Assembly: GCA_043813895.1 (NCBI GenBank)
Contig: JBDRKQ010000058.1
Coordinates: forward strand, 1-40,804
Source of the DNA: CAZTAR01 sp043813895
GTDB lineage: Bacteria; Planctomycetota; Phycisphaerae; UBA1845; UTPLA1
Direction of reading: 5' to 3'
DNA: 40,804 nt
Made by a program: the position numbers and the translations under genes. The notes beneath the pieces were generated by a model. It was given only the letters and a program-made list of their open reading frames with translations. It was not told the origin of the DNA and made no database searches. Within the stretch, counting starts at the first letter, position 1, and each line of letters begins with the position of its first letter. Shown in pieces: positions 24,937 through 33,522 of this stretch.

Positions 24937-25002
24937 CATACGGCACGCAGGGCGTGGCGCTACCAGGTGATCTCGACGTGGCCACGCGAGGAGAATCCCA
25001 GG

Positions 25003-26013
25003 TCATCCGGTTGGATCTGTCAACCACTCTCTCAGGCGGCGGAGCCCTTCCTCGATGGACACTTTGGGCTCGTAGTTCAAATCGCGCCGCGCGGCGGAAA
25101 TGTCGAACCAATGCGCTGTAGATAGCTCGCGAACGAGGAAGCGCGTCAGTCGCGGCTCGGACTTTGCCCCCACCAATCTGTATGCCGTTTCCAGGCAGGC
25201 GCCCGCTGCGAGTGCGATTCCGCGCGGTATGCTTCGCGTTACAGGCGGCAGTCCGGCGGCGCTCAGAATGCCGTTGACCAACTCCCACACGCCCCACGGC
25301 TCGCCCTGGCTGATGAAGTACGCCTTGCCGGAGATCGGCGACCCGGGCGACAGCCGGTCGGACGCGAGCACGTGTGCGTCGGCCGCATTATCGATGTAGG
25401 TGCAGTCCACCTTCTTGTCAATCGGGCCGATCCTGCGGAGCGATGGGGCCCTGGCGATGATCCGCGGAACGAGATGATTGTCGCGCGGTCCCCAAACCAG
25501 GTGAGGACGCAGAGAGACCGTTGCGAGTTCCGATCCGTTGGCGGCCAGAACGCGCTGTTCCGCGATCGCCTTGGTCTTGGGATAGTGTGCGTCGTACGTC
25601 TTCGGATAGGGCGCTGATTCGTCAACGCCCTCCATGTCGACGCCGTCGAACACGACGCTCGGTGAACTCGTAAAGACCAGCCGTCTCACGCCGTGCCTGC
25701 GACACCCTGCGATGACGTTCTCGGTGCCGTGGACGTTCGGCTCATGGAACTCCACGTAGCTGCCCCAGATGCCCGGCCGCGCTGCGCAGTGGAAGACGAC
25801 ATCGCGACCCATGCACCCGTCCGACACGGCGTCCGCGTCGCTCAGGTCGCCGCGGACGACCTCGACGCCCATTGCCTCCAATTCGGGATATGCACCGCGC
25901 GAGAAGCTGCGTACGCGATCGCCCCGCGCGACCAGCCGCTCGACAATCGCCCGGCCGAGAAACCCCCCCCCGCCTGTTACGAGCGCTTGGATAGGCTGAT
26001 TGCTGGAGGTCAT
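25003..26013 (-). CDS. oleD: OleD, NADPH-dependent 2-alkyl-3-ketoalkanoic acid reductase
   Basis: This 336-residue extended SDR enzyme of long-chain olefin biosynthesis reduces the beta-keto acid made by OleA to a beta-hydroxy acid. The Rossmann motif is VTGGGGFLGRAI and the catalytic YPKTK is in YDAHYPKTKAIAEQ, with Ser in VFTSSPSVVFDG. OleD-typical stretches include DMEGVDESAPYP, SLRPHLVWGPRDNHLVPRI and SGKAYFISQGEPWGVWELV. The start ATG at 26013 overlaps the oleC stop (ATGA). It is the last gene of the oleBCD run and converges with the dockerin-like gene 66 bp away. Confidence 0.9.
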   Translation of the reverse strand: MTSSNQPIQALVTGGGGFLGRAIVERLVARGDRVRSFSRGAYPELEAMGVEVVRGDLSDADAVSDGCMGRDVVFHCAARPGIWGSYVEFHEPNVHGTENVIAGCRRHGVRRLVFTSSPSVVFDGVDMEGVDESAPYPKTYDAHYPKTKAIAEQRVLAANGSELATVSLRPHLVWGPRDNHLVPRIIARAPSLRRIGPIDKKVDCTYIDNAADAHVLASDRLSPGSPISGKAYFISQGEPWGVWELVNGILSAAGLPPVTRSIPRGIALAAGACLETAYRLVGAKSEPRLTRFLVRELSTAHWFDISAARRDLNYEPKVSIEEGLRRLREWLTDPTG

Positions 26014-27662
26014 CGAAGCGCTTCCGCCGCCCAAACTGCGAGCTTCTCCCGAGCAATCTTGGCGTTGTGCCGGATGTCCACCGGGAACGACGGGTGAATG
26101 AGAAACACGCTGATTGCGCGGGTGTGTTCGTGCTGCCGGCCGAGCTCGAGCAGCTCGCGCGTGAGCTCGTTTTCATTCAGGTCGGTTTCACCGGGCTCCA
26201 ACTCGACACAGACCACCGGCTGCCGGCGCTTCGTCGGGCCGATGCCCACGAGCGCCGAGCGAAACACCCTGGGGTGCTGATTGAAGACCGCTTCACACGG
26301 AACCGAGAACATTGTGCCGTCCGCCGTGACGACGCGGTGCGCCTTTCTCCCGCAGAACCACAGGCGGCCGCGATCGTCAAACCGCCCCACGTCGCCCATC
26401 CGGTGCCAGACGGCGTCTCCCGCGTGAATCTTGGCCAGCCGTGTCGCTTCGGCGTCGGTGCAGTATTCGCGCGTCACGACCGGCCCTTTGACGACGATCT
26501 CGCCGATCTCGCCCGTTGGCAGCACGAGATCATCCGACCACGTTTCGATCGCCTCTTCCGTGATTCGGATAATTCGCACATCCACGCCCGGTACGGGCTG
26601 GCCGACGCACGTGCCGCCGCCGCGCTCGCTCTCTTGCCGCGTTTCGTCCAGGATCTCCGGGCTTGCGATCGACGACACGGGCAGGGCTTCCGTCGCGCCG
26701 TAGGGCGTGTGGATTTTCGCGTCGTCACCGAGCATCGTGTGGAAGCGAGCGAGTGTCTTCGGCGGCACCGGCGCACCTGCACTAATCACGCGCTTGAGTG
26801 ACGGCAGCTTGACACCGTGTTCTTCGCCGTACCGTCCCACCCGATCGAGCAGCGCGGGCGAGCCGAACATGTTCGTCGCCCGGTGGTCGCGGATCGCGTC
26901 GATGATCTTCAAGGGATCGACCGTTGCCGGTTGCGTGGGGTCCATATCGGGTATCACGGCCGTCATTCCGAGCGCCGGGGCGAAGAGTGCAAAGAGCGGG
27001 AACGTCGGCAGGTCGATCTCGCCCGGTTCAATCTTGAAATGATCGCGCAGGATGCGGACCTGTGCGTCGAAAACACCGTGCTGGAAGAGCACGCCCTTGG
27101 GCGGTCCCGTGCTGCCTGTCGTGAAGATGATCGCAGCGGGCTCGTCTTCCCGCGTCGGGGCCATCGAGTAGGGCTTCCAGGGGTCATCGCGGACGTCCGA
27201 CAGTCGCAGTCCACCCCACAACCATCGTCGCCCCACGGTAATGCTCACGCGAATAGACTTGAACGCCTGCGGGTGCAGCAGGCGCAACATGTGTGCCGGC
27301 GGAATGCCAATGAACGCCTCGGCCTCGACCGAGGCGAGACATTCCACCATGTTCGACTTCCCCATGCCGGGATCGATCAAGACAGGGACCGCACCGATCT
27401 TGTACAAGGCGAACGTGAGCGAGAAGAACTCGAGGCTGGGCCGGACCATCAGGATCGTCCGCGTGCCGCGTTCGATGCCGACATCCTCCAGGCCGTGCGC
27501 ATAACGGTCCGTCTCCTGGTCGAGTAGCCGGAACGTCAGGTGCGCGTAGGTGGTCCTGCCCGCCGCATCAGATCCGACGGGACAGATGATCGCCGGCCGA
27601 TCGGGTTGCCGCTGGGCCATCCGGGGCAAATGTGCCGCGACATTGATCACAGGTTCACACAT
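26010..27662 (-). CDS. oleC: OleC, beta-lactone synthetase of olefin biosynthesis
   Basis: This 550-residue adenylate-forming (ANL) enzyme activates the beta-hydroxy acid and cyclises it to a beta-lactone. The AMP-binding motif is IIFTTGSTGPPKGVLF; YGATEALPVSS and GDVGRFDDRGRLWFCGRKAH are the later core motifs, and VDIRHNAKIAREKLAVWA is the conserved OleC C-terminus. The ATG at 27662 is preferred: AGAGGTGG stands eight bases upstream and the protein then begins MCEPVINVAAHLPRMA, like characterised OleC proteins. An upstream ATG at 27725 overlaps the oleB stop and would add 21 residues. Confidence 0.9.
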   Translation of the reverse strand: MCEPVINVAAHLPRMAQRQPDRPAIICPVGSDAAGRTTYAHLTFRLLDQETDRYAHGLEDVGIERGTRTILMVRPSLEFFSLTFALYKIGAVPVLIDPGMGKSNMVECLASVEAEAFIGIPPAHMLRLLHPQAFKSIRVSITVGRRWLWGGLRLSDVRDDPWKPYSMAPTREDEPAAIIFTTGSTGPPKGVLFQHGVFDAQVRILRDHFKIEPGEIDLPTFPLFALFAPALGMTAVIPDMDPTQPATVDPLKIIDAIRDHRATNMFGSPALLDRVGRYGEEHGVKLPSLKRVISAGAPVPPKTLARFHTMLGDDAKIHTPYGATEALPVSSIASPEILDETRQESERGGGTCVGQPVPGVDVRIIRITEEAIETWSDDLVLPTGEIGEIVVKGPVVTREYCTDAEATRLAKIHAGDAVWHRMGDVGRFDDRGRLWFCGRKAHRVVTADGTMFSVPCEAVFNQHPRVFRSALVGIGPTKRRQPVVCVELEPGETDLNENELTRELLELGRQHEHTRAISVFLIHPSFPVDIRHNAKIAREKLAVWAAEALR

Positions 27663-27721
27663 ACAATGTTCCACCTCTTCCGTCATCGGTCTCGGCGACG
27701 CATCCGCGCGACCTGGTTCGG

Positions 27722-28654
27722 TCATCCGGCAGAAGCGCAATCCGCCGAACGGCGCGCGTTCGCACAATTCCGCGTTACGAAATCAACGACGCGCGATGCG
27801 ATCTCTTTCGGTTCGTCTTCCAACACATAATGTCCTGCCTCGACGAACGTGTGTACTTCCGCATTCGGAAACCGCCGTCGCCACTCGTCCAGAAAGTGCG
27901 AATCGAACACGAAGTCCCGCATTCCCCAACAAATCAGCGTCGGCCGGTCAGCAAACTGGTGCAGGCCGTCGTCTACTGATTTCGCCAAGACATAACTTCG
28001 GTCGCCGGGGCGCAGCGGGATATCCTGCACAAACCGCAGCGTGGCGATCCGGTTGGCCCACGAATTGTATGGCGCGGTGAGCCCTTTTCGCACGTCCCGC
28101 GGCAGCCCCTTGGCGGTCGCCATGAACGCGGCCCCCAGGCTGAAGAGATTGAATCCCCGTGCGAGCAGGCTGGTCAGCGGATTGCGACCGTGCAGCGCCC
28201 ACAGCCGCCACGGCAAACTCTTGCCCTCGGGCATAAGGAACGCCGCGGTGTTCATCACGACGATTCGCGCGATCCGCTCCGGCCGACGCAGCGCGCTGGC
28301 CATGCCGATCATGCCGCCCCAATCGTGGAGCACGAGGGTGATGTCGCGATCCAGTTTGAGGTGGTCCAACAGCGCATCGAGATCATTCGCGCGATTCTCG
28401 AGTGTGTATTCGTAGCGGTCGTCGCCGGGTTTGTCCGAGAGCCCGCACCCGATGTGGTCCGGCACGATGCACCGATGTGAATCTCGCAGGGCATTGACCA
28501 ACGCGCGGAAGTAAAAAGACCATGTCGGATTCCCGTGCACCATCACCACAGGCTCGCCGCGGCCTTCGTCGAGGTAGTGATATCGCAGGCCGTCACGGTC
28601 GAGATGCCGGCCCTGGAACGGATAGAGATGTCGGATCGGTCGTAAGTCAAACAT
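27722..28654 (-). CDS. oleB: OleB, alpha/beta-hydrolase beta-lactone decarboxylase
   Basis: This 310-residue haloalkane-dehalogenase-like hydrolase converts the OleC beta-lactone to a cis-olefin plus carbon dioxide. The oxyanion motif HGNPTWSFYFR (residues 40-50) and the nucleophile Asp111 in LVLHDWGGMIG are present; the catalytic His is in VEAGHYVLEDEP. Family resemblance to dehalogenases is strong, but the oleC-oleD neighbours decide the role. The ATG at 28654 starts MFDLRPIRHLYPF; the longer frame would run into the 3' end of secA. It lies 29 bp after the secA stop, so secA read-through may contribute to expression. Confidence 0.9.
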   Translation of the reverse strand: MFDLRPIRHLYPFQGRHLDRDGLRYHYLDEGRGEPVVMVHGNPTWSFYFRALVNALRDSHRCIVPDHIGCGLSDKPGDDRYEYTLENRANDLDALLDHLKLDRDITLVLHDWGGMIGMASALRRPERIARIVVMNTAAFLMPEGKSLPWRLWALHGRNPLTSLLARGFNLFSLGAAFMATAKGLPRDVRKGLTAPYNSWANRIATLRFVQDIPLRPGDRSYVLAKSVDDGLHQFADRPTLICWGMRDFVFDSHFLDEWRRRFPNAEVHTFVEAGHYVLEDEPKEIASRVVDFVTRNCANARRSADCASAG

Positions 28655-28683
28655 TGCAGACACATCTTGCCACGGACCGTGTG

Positions 28684-31600
28684 CTACTTGCCCTTGCCGT
28701 GGCACTGCTTGAACTTCTTGCCGCTGCCGCAGGGACATGGAGTATTCCGACCGACCCTCGGCTGTTCACGGCGGATTGTTTCGACCTTCTGCTCGCCTTG
28801 GGCGCGCATCGCGGCAGCCCGATCGCGGTCGACCTGCCCGGTGCCGGTGAAACCCTGGTTCGTCGCGTCGGCGTGCTGGACCGCGGCGATGTTGTAACGG
28901 CTCTCGAAAGCGCGTTCCTCGGTGAGCCTGGCCTTGAAGATGATGCCCGTGACCTTGTCGCGGATGCCTTCCATCATCTCCTGGAACATCTGGAAGCCTT
29001 CGCGTTTGTATGCGATCTTGGGATCCTGCTCGGCAAAACCGCGCAGGCCGATGGACTCCTTCAACAGGTCGATCGCGTGCATGTGGTCTTTCCACGACTG
29101 ATCGTAGATTTCGAGGAGAACGAAACGCTCCAACACGGACAGCTCGCGACGGAGCAAATCGACCGCGAACACGCGCAGGGTCTCGCGCACATCAGTCGAT
29201 TCGTCGAACGTCTCCTGGTGGAAGGCGGGCCCGAATCGTTGCTTGGCCCACTCGGCGAGCCTGTCGGTCGACGATCGTCGATCGTCGTTTGTCGATTCTC
29301 CGTCGGCGTCGGCGCTGGCGTCTGGATCGTCAATCGTCAATCCGCAATTGCCAATGGCCTGATCGATCTCGGCGTGGAGCTTGTCGTTGGTGCAGTATTC
29401 CCGGTTGATGGTGATGAGCTTCTCGGCGATCTCCTTGACGGATTGGCTGCGGACGCTGTCGACTGTCCAGCCCAGGTTGAACTTGAGGTTGGCCCATTGG
29501 GCCAACGCGTCGGCGGCGTAGGCGTTCTCGGGGCCTTCCCGGAGGATGGTGCGTTCGAGGGCAACTTCAATGGGATAGCGGATTTCCCTTTCACGGTAGG
29601 CGTCGTGGACGGCCTCGATGAGCCTGGCGGTAATCTCGTCATTGGAGAGTTCCACAAAGTCGTCGGGCCGCAGATTCGCGCCGAACTTCTGCCTAGCCCA
29701 GTTGATGAGCGACAGCGTGCCGTACAGGGGGTCCATGAATCGCTCGATCGGCTTGAGGTCGTAGTTGTCGATCTTCGCCTCGCCCGCCTCAATGAGGTGT
29801 TGGTGGACCTCTTCGATGGACATGTTGCGCAGTTGGTTTTGCGTGATCGTGGAACCAAACCGCGACTCGGCCCATCGGGCGAGACCGCGGATGTCCCACT
29901 CCCTGGGATCGACTTCAGGATCCAAGTACTCGCCGACCGTCATGGTGGTTTGGTTCGTCGCCTCCTCCTTGGCGTCGTTGCGGATGTACCTTTCCGTGGC
30001 GAGGAGGTCGTGGATGTCGACGTGCCTGGGCTCGATGTTGCACTCGAGCTCGCCGCGGACCCAGTTGCAGATGCACTGCTGGCTGTAGTCGGGGGCAAGG
30101 AACTTCGCCGCGGCCGTCTCGATCGTGCTGTCGATCATTCTCCAGATGACGGAAACGAGGCCGGCGGACTTGCCTGGCAGTGCCGCATCCAGAACGTCCT
30201 GTCGCATCTTGTAGAAGGTCTTCCGCTGGTGGTCCATCACCTCGTCATATTCGAGCAAGTGCTTGCGGATGCCGAAGTTCTTCTCCTCTACCTTCTTCTG
30301 CGCGCGTTCGATGCCCTTGTTGATGGACTTCGCCTCGATGGCCATTCCCTCCTGGAAGCCCATCTTCTCGAGCATCTTGAGCATCCATTCGCCCATGAAC
30401 ATCTTGAGCAAGTCGTCGCCGAGCGAGAGGAAGAACCGGCTGGAGCCCGGATCGCCTTGACGCCCCGAACGGCCCCGAAGCTGATTATCAATGCGGCGGG
30501 ATTCGTGGCGTTCGGTCCCGACTATGTGCAGTCCACACGGTGTGACAAGCGGGCAGACTTTCAATCCCATCGCCGGAAACCGCGGATCGACCTTGGGCTT
30601 CCAGCAGTGCGCACAGTTCGTCGTCGGGTCGTAGTCGGGGCACTGGAGGCAACACTTCGTGCCGACGACGCCGTGTTCCCGCCAGACAAGCTTCTTGCCG
30701 CCTCCATTGCCGGACGAGCCCAGATCGCCAATGCAATTCTCGTATACGACGCCATGCTGGAGCTTGATGTCGGTGCCGCGGCCGGCCATGTTCGTGGCGA
30801 TGGTGACATTGCCGCGCGGGGTTTTGTCCTTGCCGCGCGTGGGCTCGTGTCTCTGGCCGGCCTGCATGACGATCTCGGCTTCGCGCGCGTGCTGCTTGGC
30901 GTTGAGCACCTCGTGTTCCACGCCGTATTCCCGCGTCAGCAGATTCGACAGTTTCTCGGAGTTCTCGATTGAAATCGTGCCGACGAGGATCGGCCGGCCG
31001 TGGGCGAGATCGCCCATCGCTTCGTCGTAGGCATCCGGCATGAGCCGGCCGGTGCCCTCCCCTTCCTTTTTGCTGCTGAATTCCCGCATCGCCTCATGAA
31101 TGAAATCCGCCGATCGGCCTTCCCTCTCCACGATCGGAATCAGATTCTTGAGGACCGGCTCGAGAACAAATGGGTCGCGCGAACGGCCCTTGGTGTGGAT
31201 GTCATTGATCTCCTCGACAATGGCGTTGTATTTGTCGTCCACACTCTTGTAGATCCGGTCGTGGAGGTCCGGCCTGTTCACGGGTCGGTTCGTCGGAATG
31301 GCGACGACGTCCAGCGTGTAGATCTTCATGAACTCGTCCGCTTCGGTCATTGCGGTGCCGGTCATGCCGGCGATGCTGCCGTAGAGCTTGAAGAAGTTCT
31401 GCAGCGTGATCGTCGCGAGCGTCTGCGTCTCCTCCTTGACCTTCACGCCCTCCTTGGCCTCGACAGCCTGATGGAGGCCGTCGGACCACTGCCGCCCGTG
31501 CATGAGGCGGCCGGTGAACTGGTCCACGATGATCACGTCGCCGTCCTTGACGACGTAATCCACGTCATGCTCATACACCACATGCGCGCGCAGGGCATTC

Positions 31601-32760
31601 TCGATAACGTGCGGCCACTCCATGTTCGCACCGACATAGAGCGAGCCGACGCCGAGTTGCTCCTGGGCGACGGTCACACCGTCGTGTGTAATCGTGACCT
31701 GCTTGCGTTCGCGCGCAACGACGTAGTACTGCGTGTGCCCGATGGCTTCCGCTTCCTCTTCGTTGATCCAGTTGGGGTCGGACTTGAACTTGCTCAGCGC
31801 CCCCTGGAACTTCGGCAGGGCGGCGAACGCCTCGGGCGGATTGTCGCCCCACTCCTTGATTCGCCGGGCAGTCTCGCTGTTCGCGGCGGCCTGCTTCGAG
31901 AGCAGCGTTCGCGCAACGGCATCGGCCGTACGGTATCGCGTGACGTCATCCTCGGCCGGGCCACTGATAATCAGCGGCGTCCTCGCTTCGTCGATGAGAA
32001 TCGAATCCACCTCGTCGACGATGGCATAATCCAACGACCCCTGCACCTGCGCCTGGATGGTCGTCTTCATGTTGTCGCGGAGGTAATCGAAGCCGAACTC
32101 GCTATTGGTACCGTACGTGATGTTGCAGGCGTAGGCCTCGCGGCGGATCCCCTCGTGACCGCCGGGGTCGACCTGGGATTGGAGATACCCGACCGTCATC
32201 CCGGCCAACTCGAAGATAGGCCCGGCGAACTCGGCATCGCGTTGCACGAGGTAGTCATTCACGGTAACGATATGCGTCTTGAAACCCTGGAGGCATTTCA
32301 GAAACGCAGCCAGGTGGCAGACGATGGTCTTGCCCTCGCCCGTCTTCATCTCCGCGATCTTGCCTTCGTACAGCACCTGCCCGCCGACAAGCTGACAGTC
32401 GAAGTGCCGGTGATTCTGGGCGCGGCGGGAAGCCTCCCGAAACACCGCGAATGCCTCGGGCAACACGTTCTCGACAGGTTCGCCGTTACGGAGGTGTTGC
32501 TTCACCTCTTCCGCCCGCTCTCGCAAACCCTCGCTGAGCGCCACTCGGATCTTCTGGAGTTCTGCTCCGAGATCCTCTTCCGGCAAGTCCGCCGGGAGCT
32601 TTGCACGTGCTTCCTCGAAGCGCGCGTCGTAGTCGCCTCGGATATCGTTCTCCATCGCATTGATGAGGGCGACCGCCTTCTGATAACGCTTCAGGAGGCG
32701 TTCGTTTCGGGAACCGAATACTTTTCGAAAACCCGCGCCGACAACATCGAGAATATTCAT
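28684..32760 (-). CDS. secA: SecA preprotein translocase ATPase, greatly enlarged
   Basis: This 1358-residue motor of Sec-dependent export compares with about 900 residues for E. coli SecA. Walker A is EMKTGEGKTIV (~138-146), motif II IVDEVDSILIDEART, and the second NBD holds NMAGRGTDIKL and GTERHESRRIDNQLRGRSGR. Two expansions stand out: about 75 extra residues in NBD2 (~667-742) with a cysteine-rich KCCLQCPDYDPTTNCAHC segment, and a helical-scaffold region with four copies of a W-A-x3-F-G unit (~960, 1017, 1086, 1167). The C-terminus keeps the zinc-binding SEC-C motif (CPCGSGKKFKQCH). The ATG at 32760 is chosen because family homology begins MNILDVVGAGFRKVFG; the frame opens 11 codons earlier. 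Confidence 0.97.
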   Translation of the reverse strand: MNILDVVGAGFRKVFGSRNERLLKRYQKAVALINAMENDIRGDYDARFEEARAKLPADLPEEDLGAELQKIRVALSEGLRERAEEVKQHLRNGEPVENVLPEAFAVFREASRRAQNHRHFDCQLVGGQVLYEGKIAEMKTGEGKTIVCHLAAFLKCLQGFKTHIVTVNDYLVQRDAEFAGPIFELAGMTVGYLQSQVDPGGHEGIRREAYACNITYGTNSEFGFDYLRDNMKTTIQAQVQGSLDYAIVDEVDSILIDEARTPLIISGPAEDDVTRYRTADAVARTLLSKQAAANSETARRIKEWGDNPPEAFAALPKFQGALSKFKSDPNWINEEEAEAIGHTQYYVVARERKQVTITHDGVTVAQEQLGVGSLYVGANMEWPHVIENALRAHVVYEHDVDYVVKDGDVIIVDQFTGRLMHGRQWSDGLHQAVEAKEGVKVKEETQTLATITLQNFFKLYGSIAGMTGTAMTEADEFMKIYTLDVVAIPTNRPVNRPDLHDRIYKSVDDKYNAIVEEINDIHTKGRSRDPFVLEPVLKNLIPIVEREGRSADFIHEAMREFSSKKEGEGTGRLMPDAYDEAMGDLAHGRPILVGTISIENSEKLSNLLTREYGVEHEVLNAKQHAREAEIVMQAGQRHEPTRGKDKTPRGNVTIATNMAGRGTDIKLQHGVVYENCIGDLGSSGNGGGKKLVWREHGVVGTKCCLQCPDYDPTTNCAHCWKPKVDPRFPAMGLKVCPLVTPCGLHIVGTERHESRRIDNQLRGRSGRQGDPGSSRFFLSLGDDLLKMFMGEWMLKMLEKMGFQEGMAIEAKSINKGIERAQKKVEEKNFGIRKHLLEYDEVMDHQRKTFYKMRQDVLDAALPGKSAGLVSVIWRMIDSTIETAAAKFLAPDYSQQCICNWVRGELECNIEPRHVDIHDLLATERYIRNDAKEEATNQTTMTVGEYLDPEVDPREWDIRGLARWAESRFGSTITQNQLRNMSIEEVHQHLIEAGEAKIDNYDLKPIERFMDPLYGTLSLINWARQKFGANLRPDDFVELSNDEITARLIEAVHDAYREREIRYPIEVALERTILREGPENAYAADALAQWANLKFNLGWTVDSVRSQSVKEIAEKLITINREYCTNDKLHAEIDQAIGNCGLTIDDPDASADADGESTNDDRRSSTDRLAEWAKQRFGPAFHQETFDESTDVRETLRVFAVDLLRRELSVLERFVLLEIYDQSWKDHMHAIDLLKESIGLRGFAEQDPKIAYKREGFQMFQEMMEGIRDKVTGIIFKARLTEERAFESRYNIAAVQHADATNQGFTGTGQVDRDRAAAMRAQGEQKVETIRREQPRVGRNTPCPCGSGKKFKQCHGKGK

Positions 32761-32830
32761 GGTGGCACCGTGAGGGAAAAGGCGAAACGCCAAAAAGCCA
32801 AAATGCCGAAGCGCTCAGAATCTATCTCAA

Positions 32831-32890
32831 TACTGTGGCACAGGGGTTAAAGCCTGTGTCTCCACCGCCTTTGGCGGCGGCGCCACAGTA
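32831..32890. repeat. Inverted-repeat element upstream of secA
   Basis: TACTGTGGC (32831-32839) and GCCACAGTA (32882-32890) are perfect terminal inverted repeats. Inside are two smaller palindromes, CACAGGGGTTAAAGCCTGTG and CCGCCTTTGGCGG. The plan (outer arms plus two inner hairpins, ~60 bp) matches that of the unrelated element at 108-160, which suggests a common class of non-autonomous or structural intergenic repeat. It lies 70 bp upstream of secA. Confidence 0.7.
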
Positions 32891-32933
32891 TCACGGAATC
32901 GTCGAGCGGTTCCTCCGACGAATTGACACGGGA

Positions 32934-33314
32934 CTACGGGCCGTAGCGGCCGCCGGTGTGGTAGGAGATGGACATCCTGGCCCGCAGCAGCATCGCCGGC
33001 CAAGGACTGCCCAGTGTCTGGGGCGCGTCGCAGCAGAGGAAACGGTAGGCGACAAATGCGGTTTGCCGGCCAAACAGTAGCAGCGCGACGAATGCAGCCG
33101 TGCCCAGTGAGAGGCCTGCAGCCGAAGCCAGGAGCGCGGAGTTCGCCGGAACCACCGTCCGCGCGACGATCGACGGGCCTTTCCAGGTCCGTTCCACCGG
33201 CTGCACGGCAGAGACCGCGCAGTCCACCCCGACCATCGCCACGATCGCCACGATGGCGCCCGGCAAAACGACCGGGCGTGCGAGCTTCTCATCCGGCCTC
33301 TGGTTCGCGTCCAT
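32934..33314 (-). CDS. Hypothetical small membrane protein
   Basis: This 126-residue frame has two clear hydrophobic helices (VVLPGAIVAIVAMVGVDCAV and LLASAAGLSLGTAAFVALLL), a polar segment between them (QPVERTWKGPSIVARTVVP) and a Cys-containing C-terminal part (YRFLCCDAPQTL). The ATG at 33314 begins MDANQRPDEKLARPV, a plausible cytoplasmic N-terminus; no strong ribosome site is seen. No family is recognised. It is transcribed towards secA, with the palindromic element between. Confidence 0.5.
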   Translation of the reverse strand: MDANQRPDEKLARPVVLPGAIVAIVAMVGVDCAVSAVQPVERTWKGPSIVARTVVPANSALLASAAGLSLGTAAFVALLLFGRQTAFVAYRFLCCDAPQTLGSPWPAMLLRARMSISYHTGGRYGP

Positions 33315-33390
33315 CACAGCGAGTAGTCTATCGGCAACCCGGCGGCTGGACAATGCCGGACTATCGACGCCGGTTCGGAGCCGCGACCAG

Positions 33391-33475
33391 ATCAGCGCCC
33401 CGAGCGCAAGCGAGCGGGTCGGAATGCCTGCGGTCCGTCCGCGGAAACCCCGCGCTGGCGCTTGGGGCTCAGATT
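33391..33475. repeat. REP-like palindromic element, copy 1
   Basis: The left end reads ATCAGCGCCCCGAGCGCAAG and the right end GCGCTTGGGGCTCAGAT, an imperfect terminal inverted repeat around a GC-rich core. It matches copy 2 (37799-37872) in both arms, in opposite orientation. A partial third arm (GCGCCAGGGGCTCTGAT, 33491-33507) lies just beyond, next to the SDR ribosome site. Confidence 0.7.
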
Positions 33476-33522
33476 AGATATCCCGCGTCTGCGCCAGGGG
33501 CTCTGATCTTCGGAGGCAAACC

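Noticed and set aside
28522..30972. Very long plus-strand open frame (816 codons) opposite secA
   Set aside because: It is a mirror of high-GC codon usage in secA; secA is unmistakable by motif, and the opposite frame has no family features.
31000..32850. Second long plus-strand frame opposite the 5' half of secA
   Set aside because: Same reason: antisense shadow of secA with shadow-type composition.
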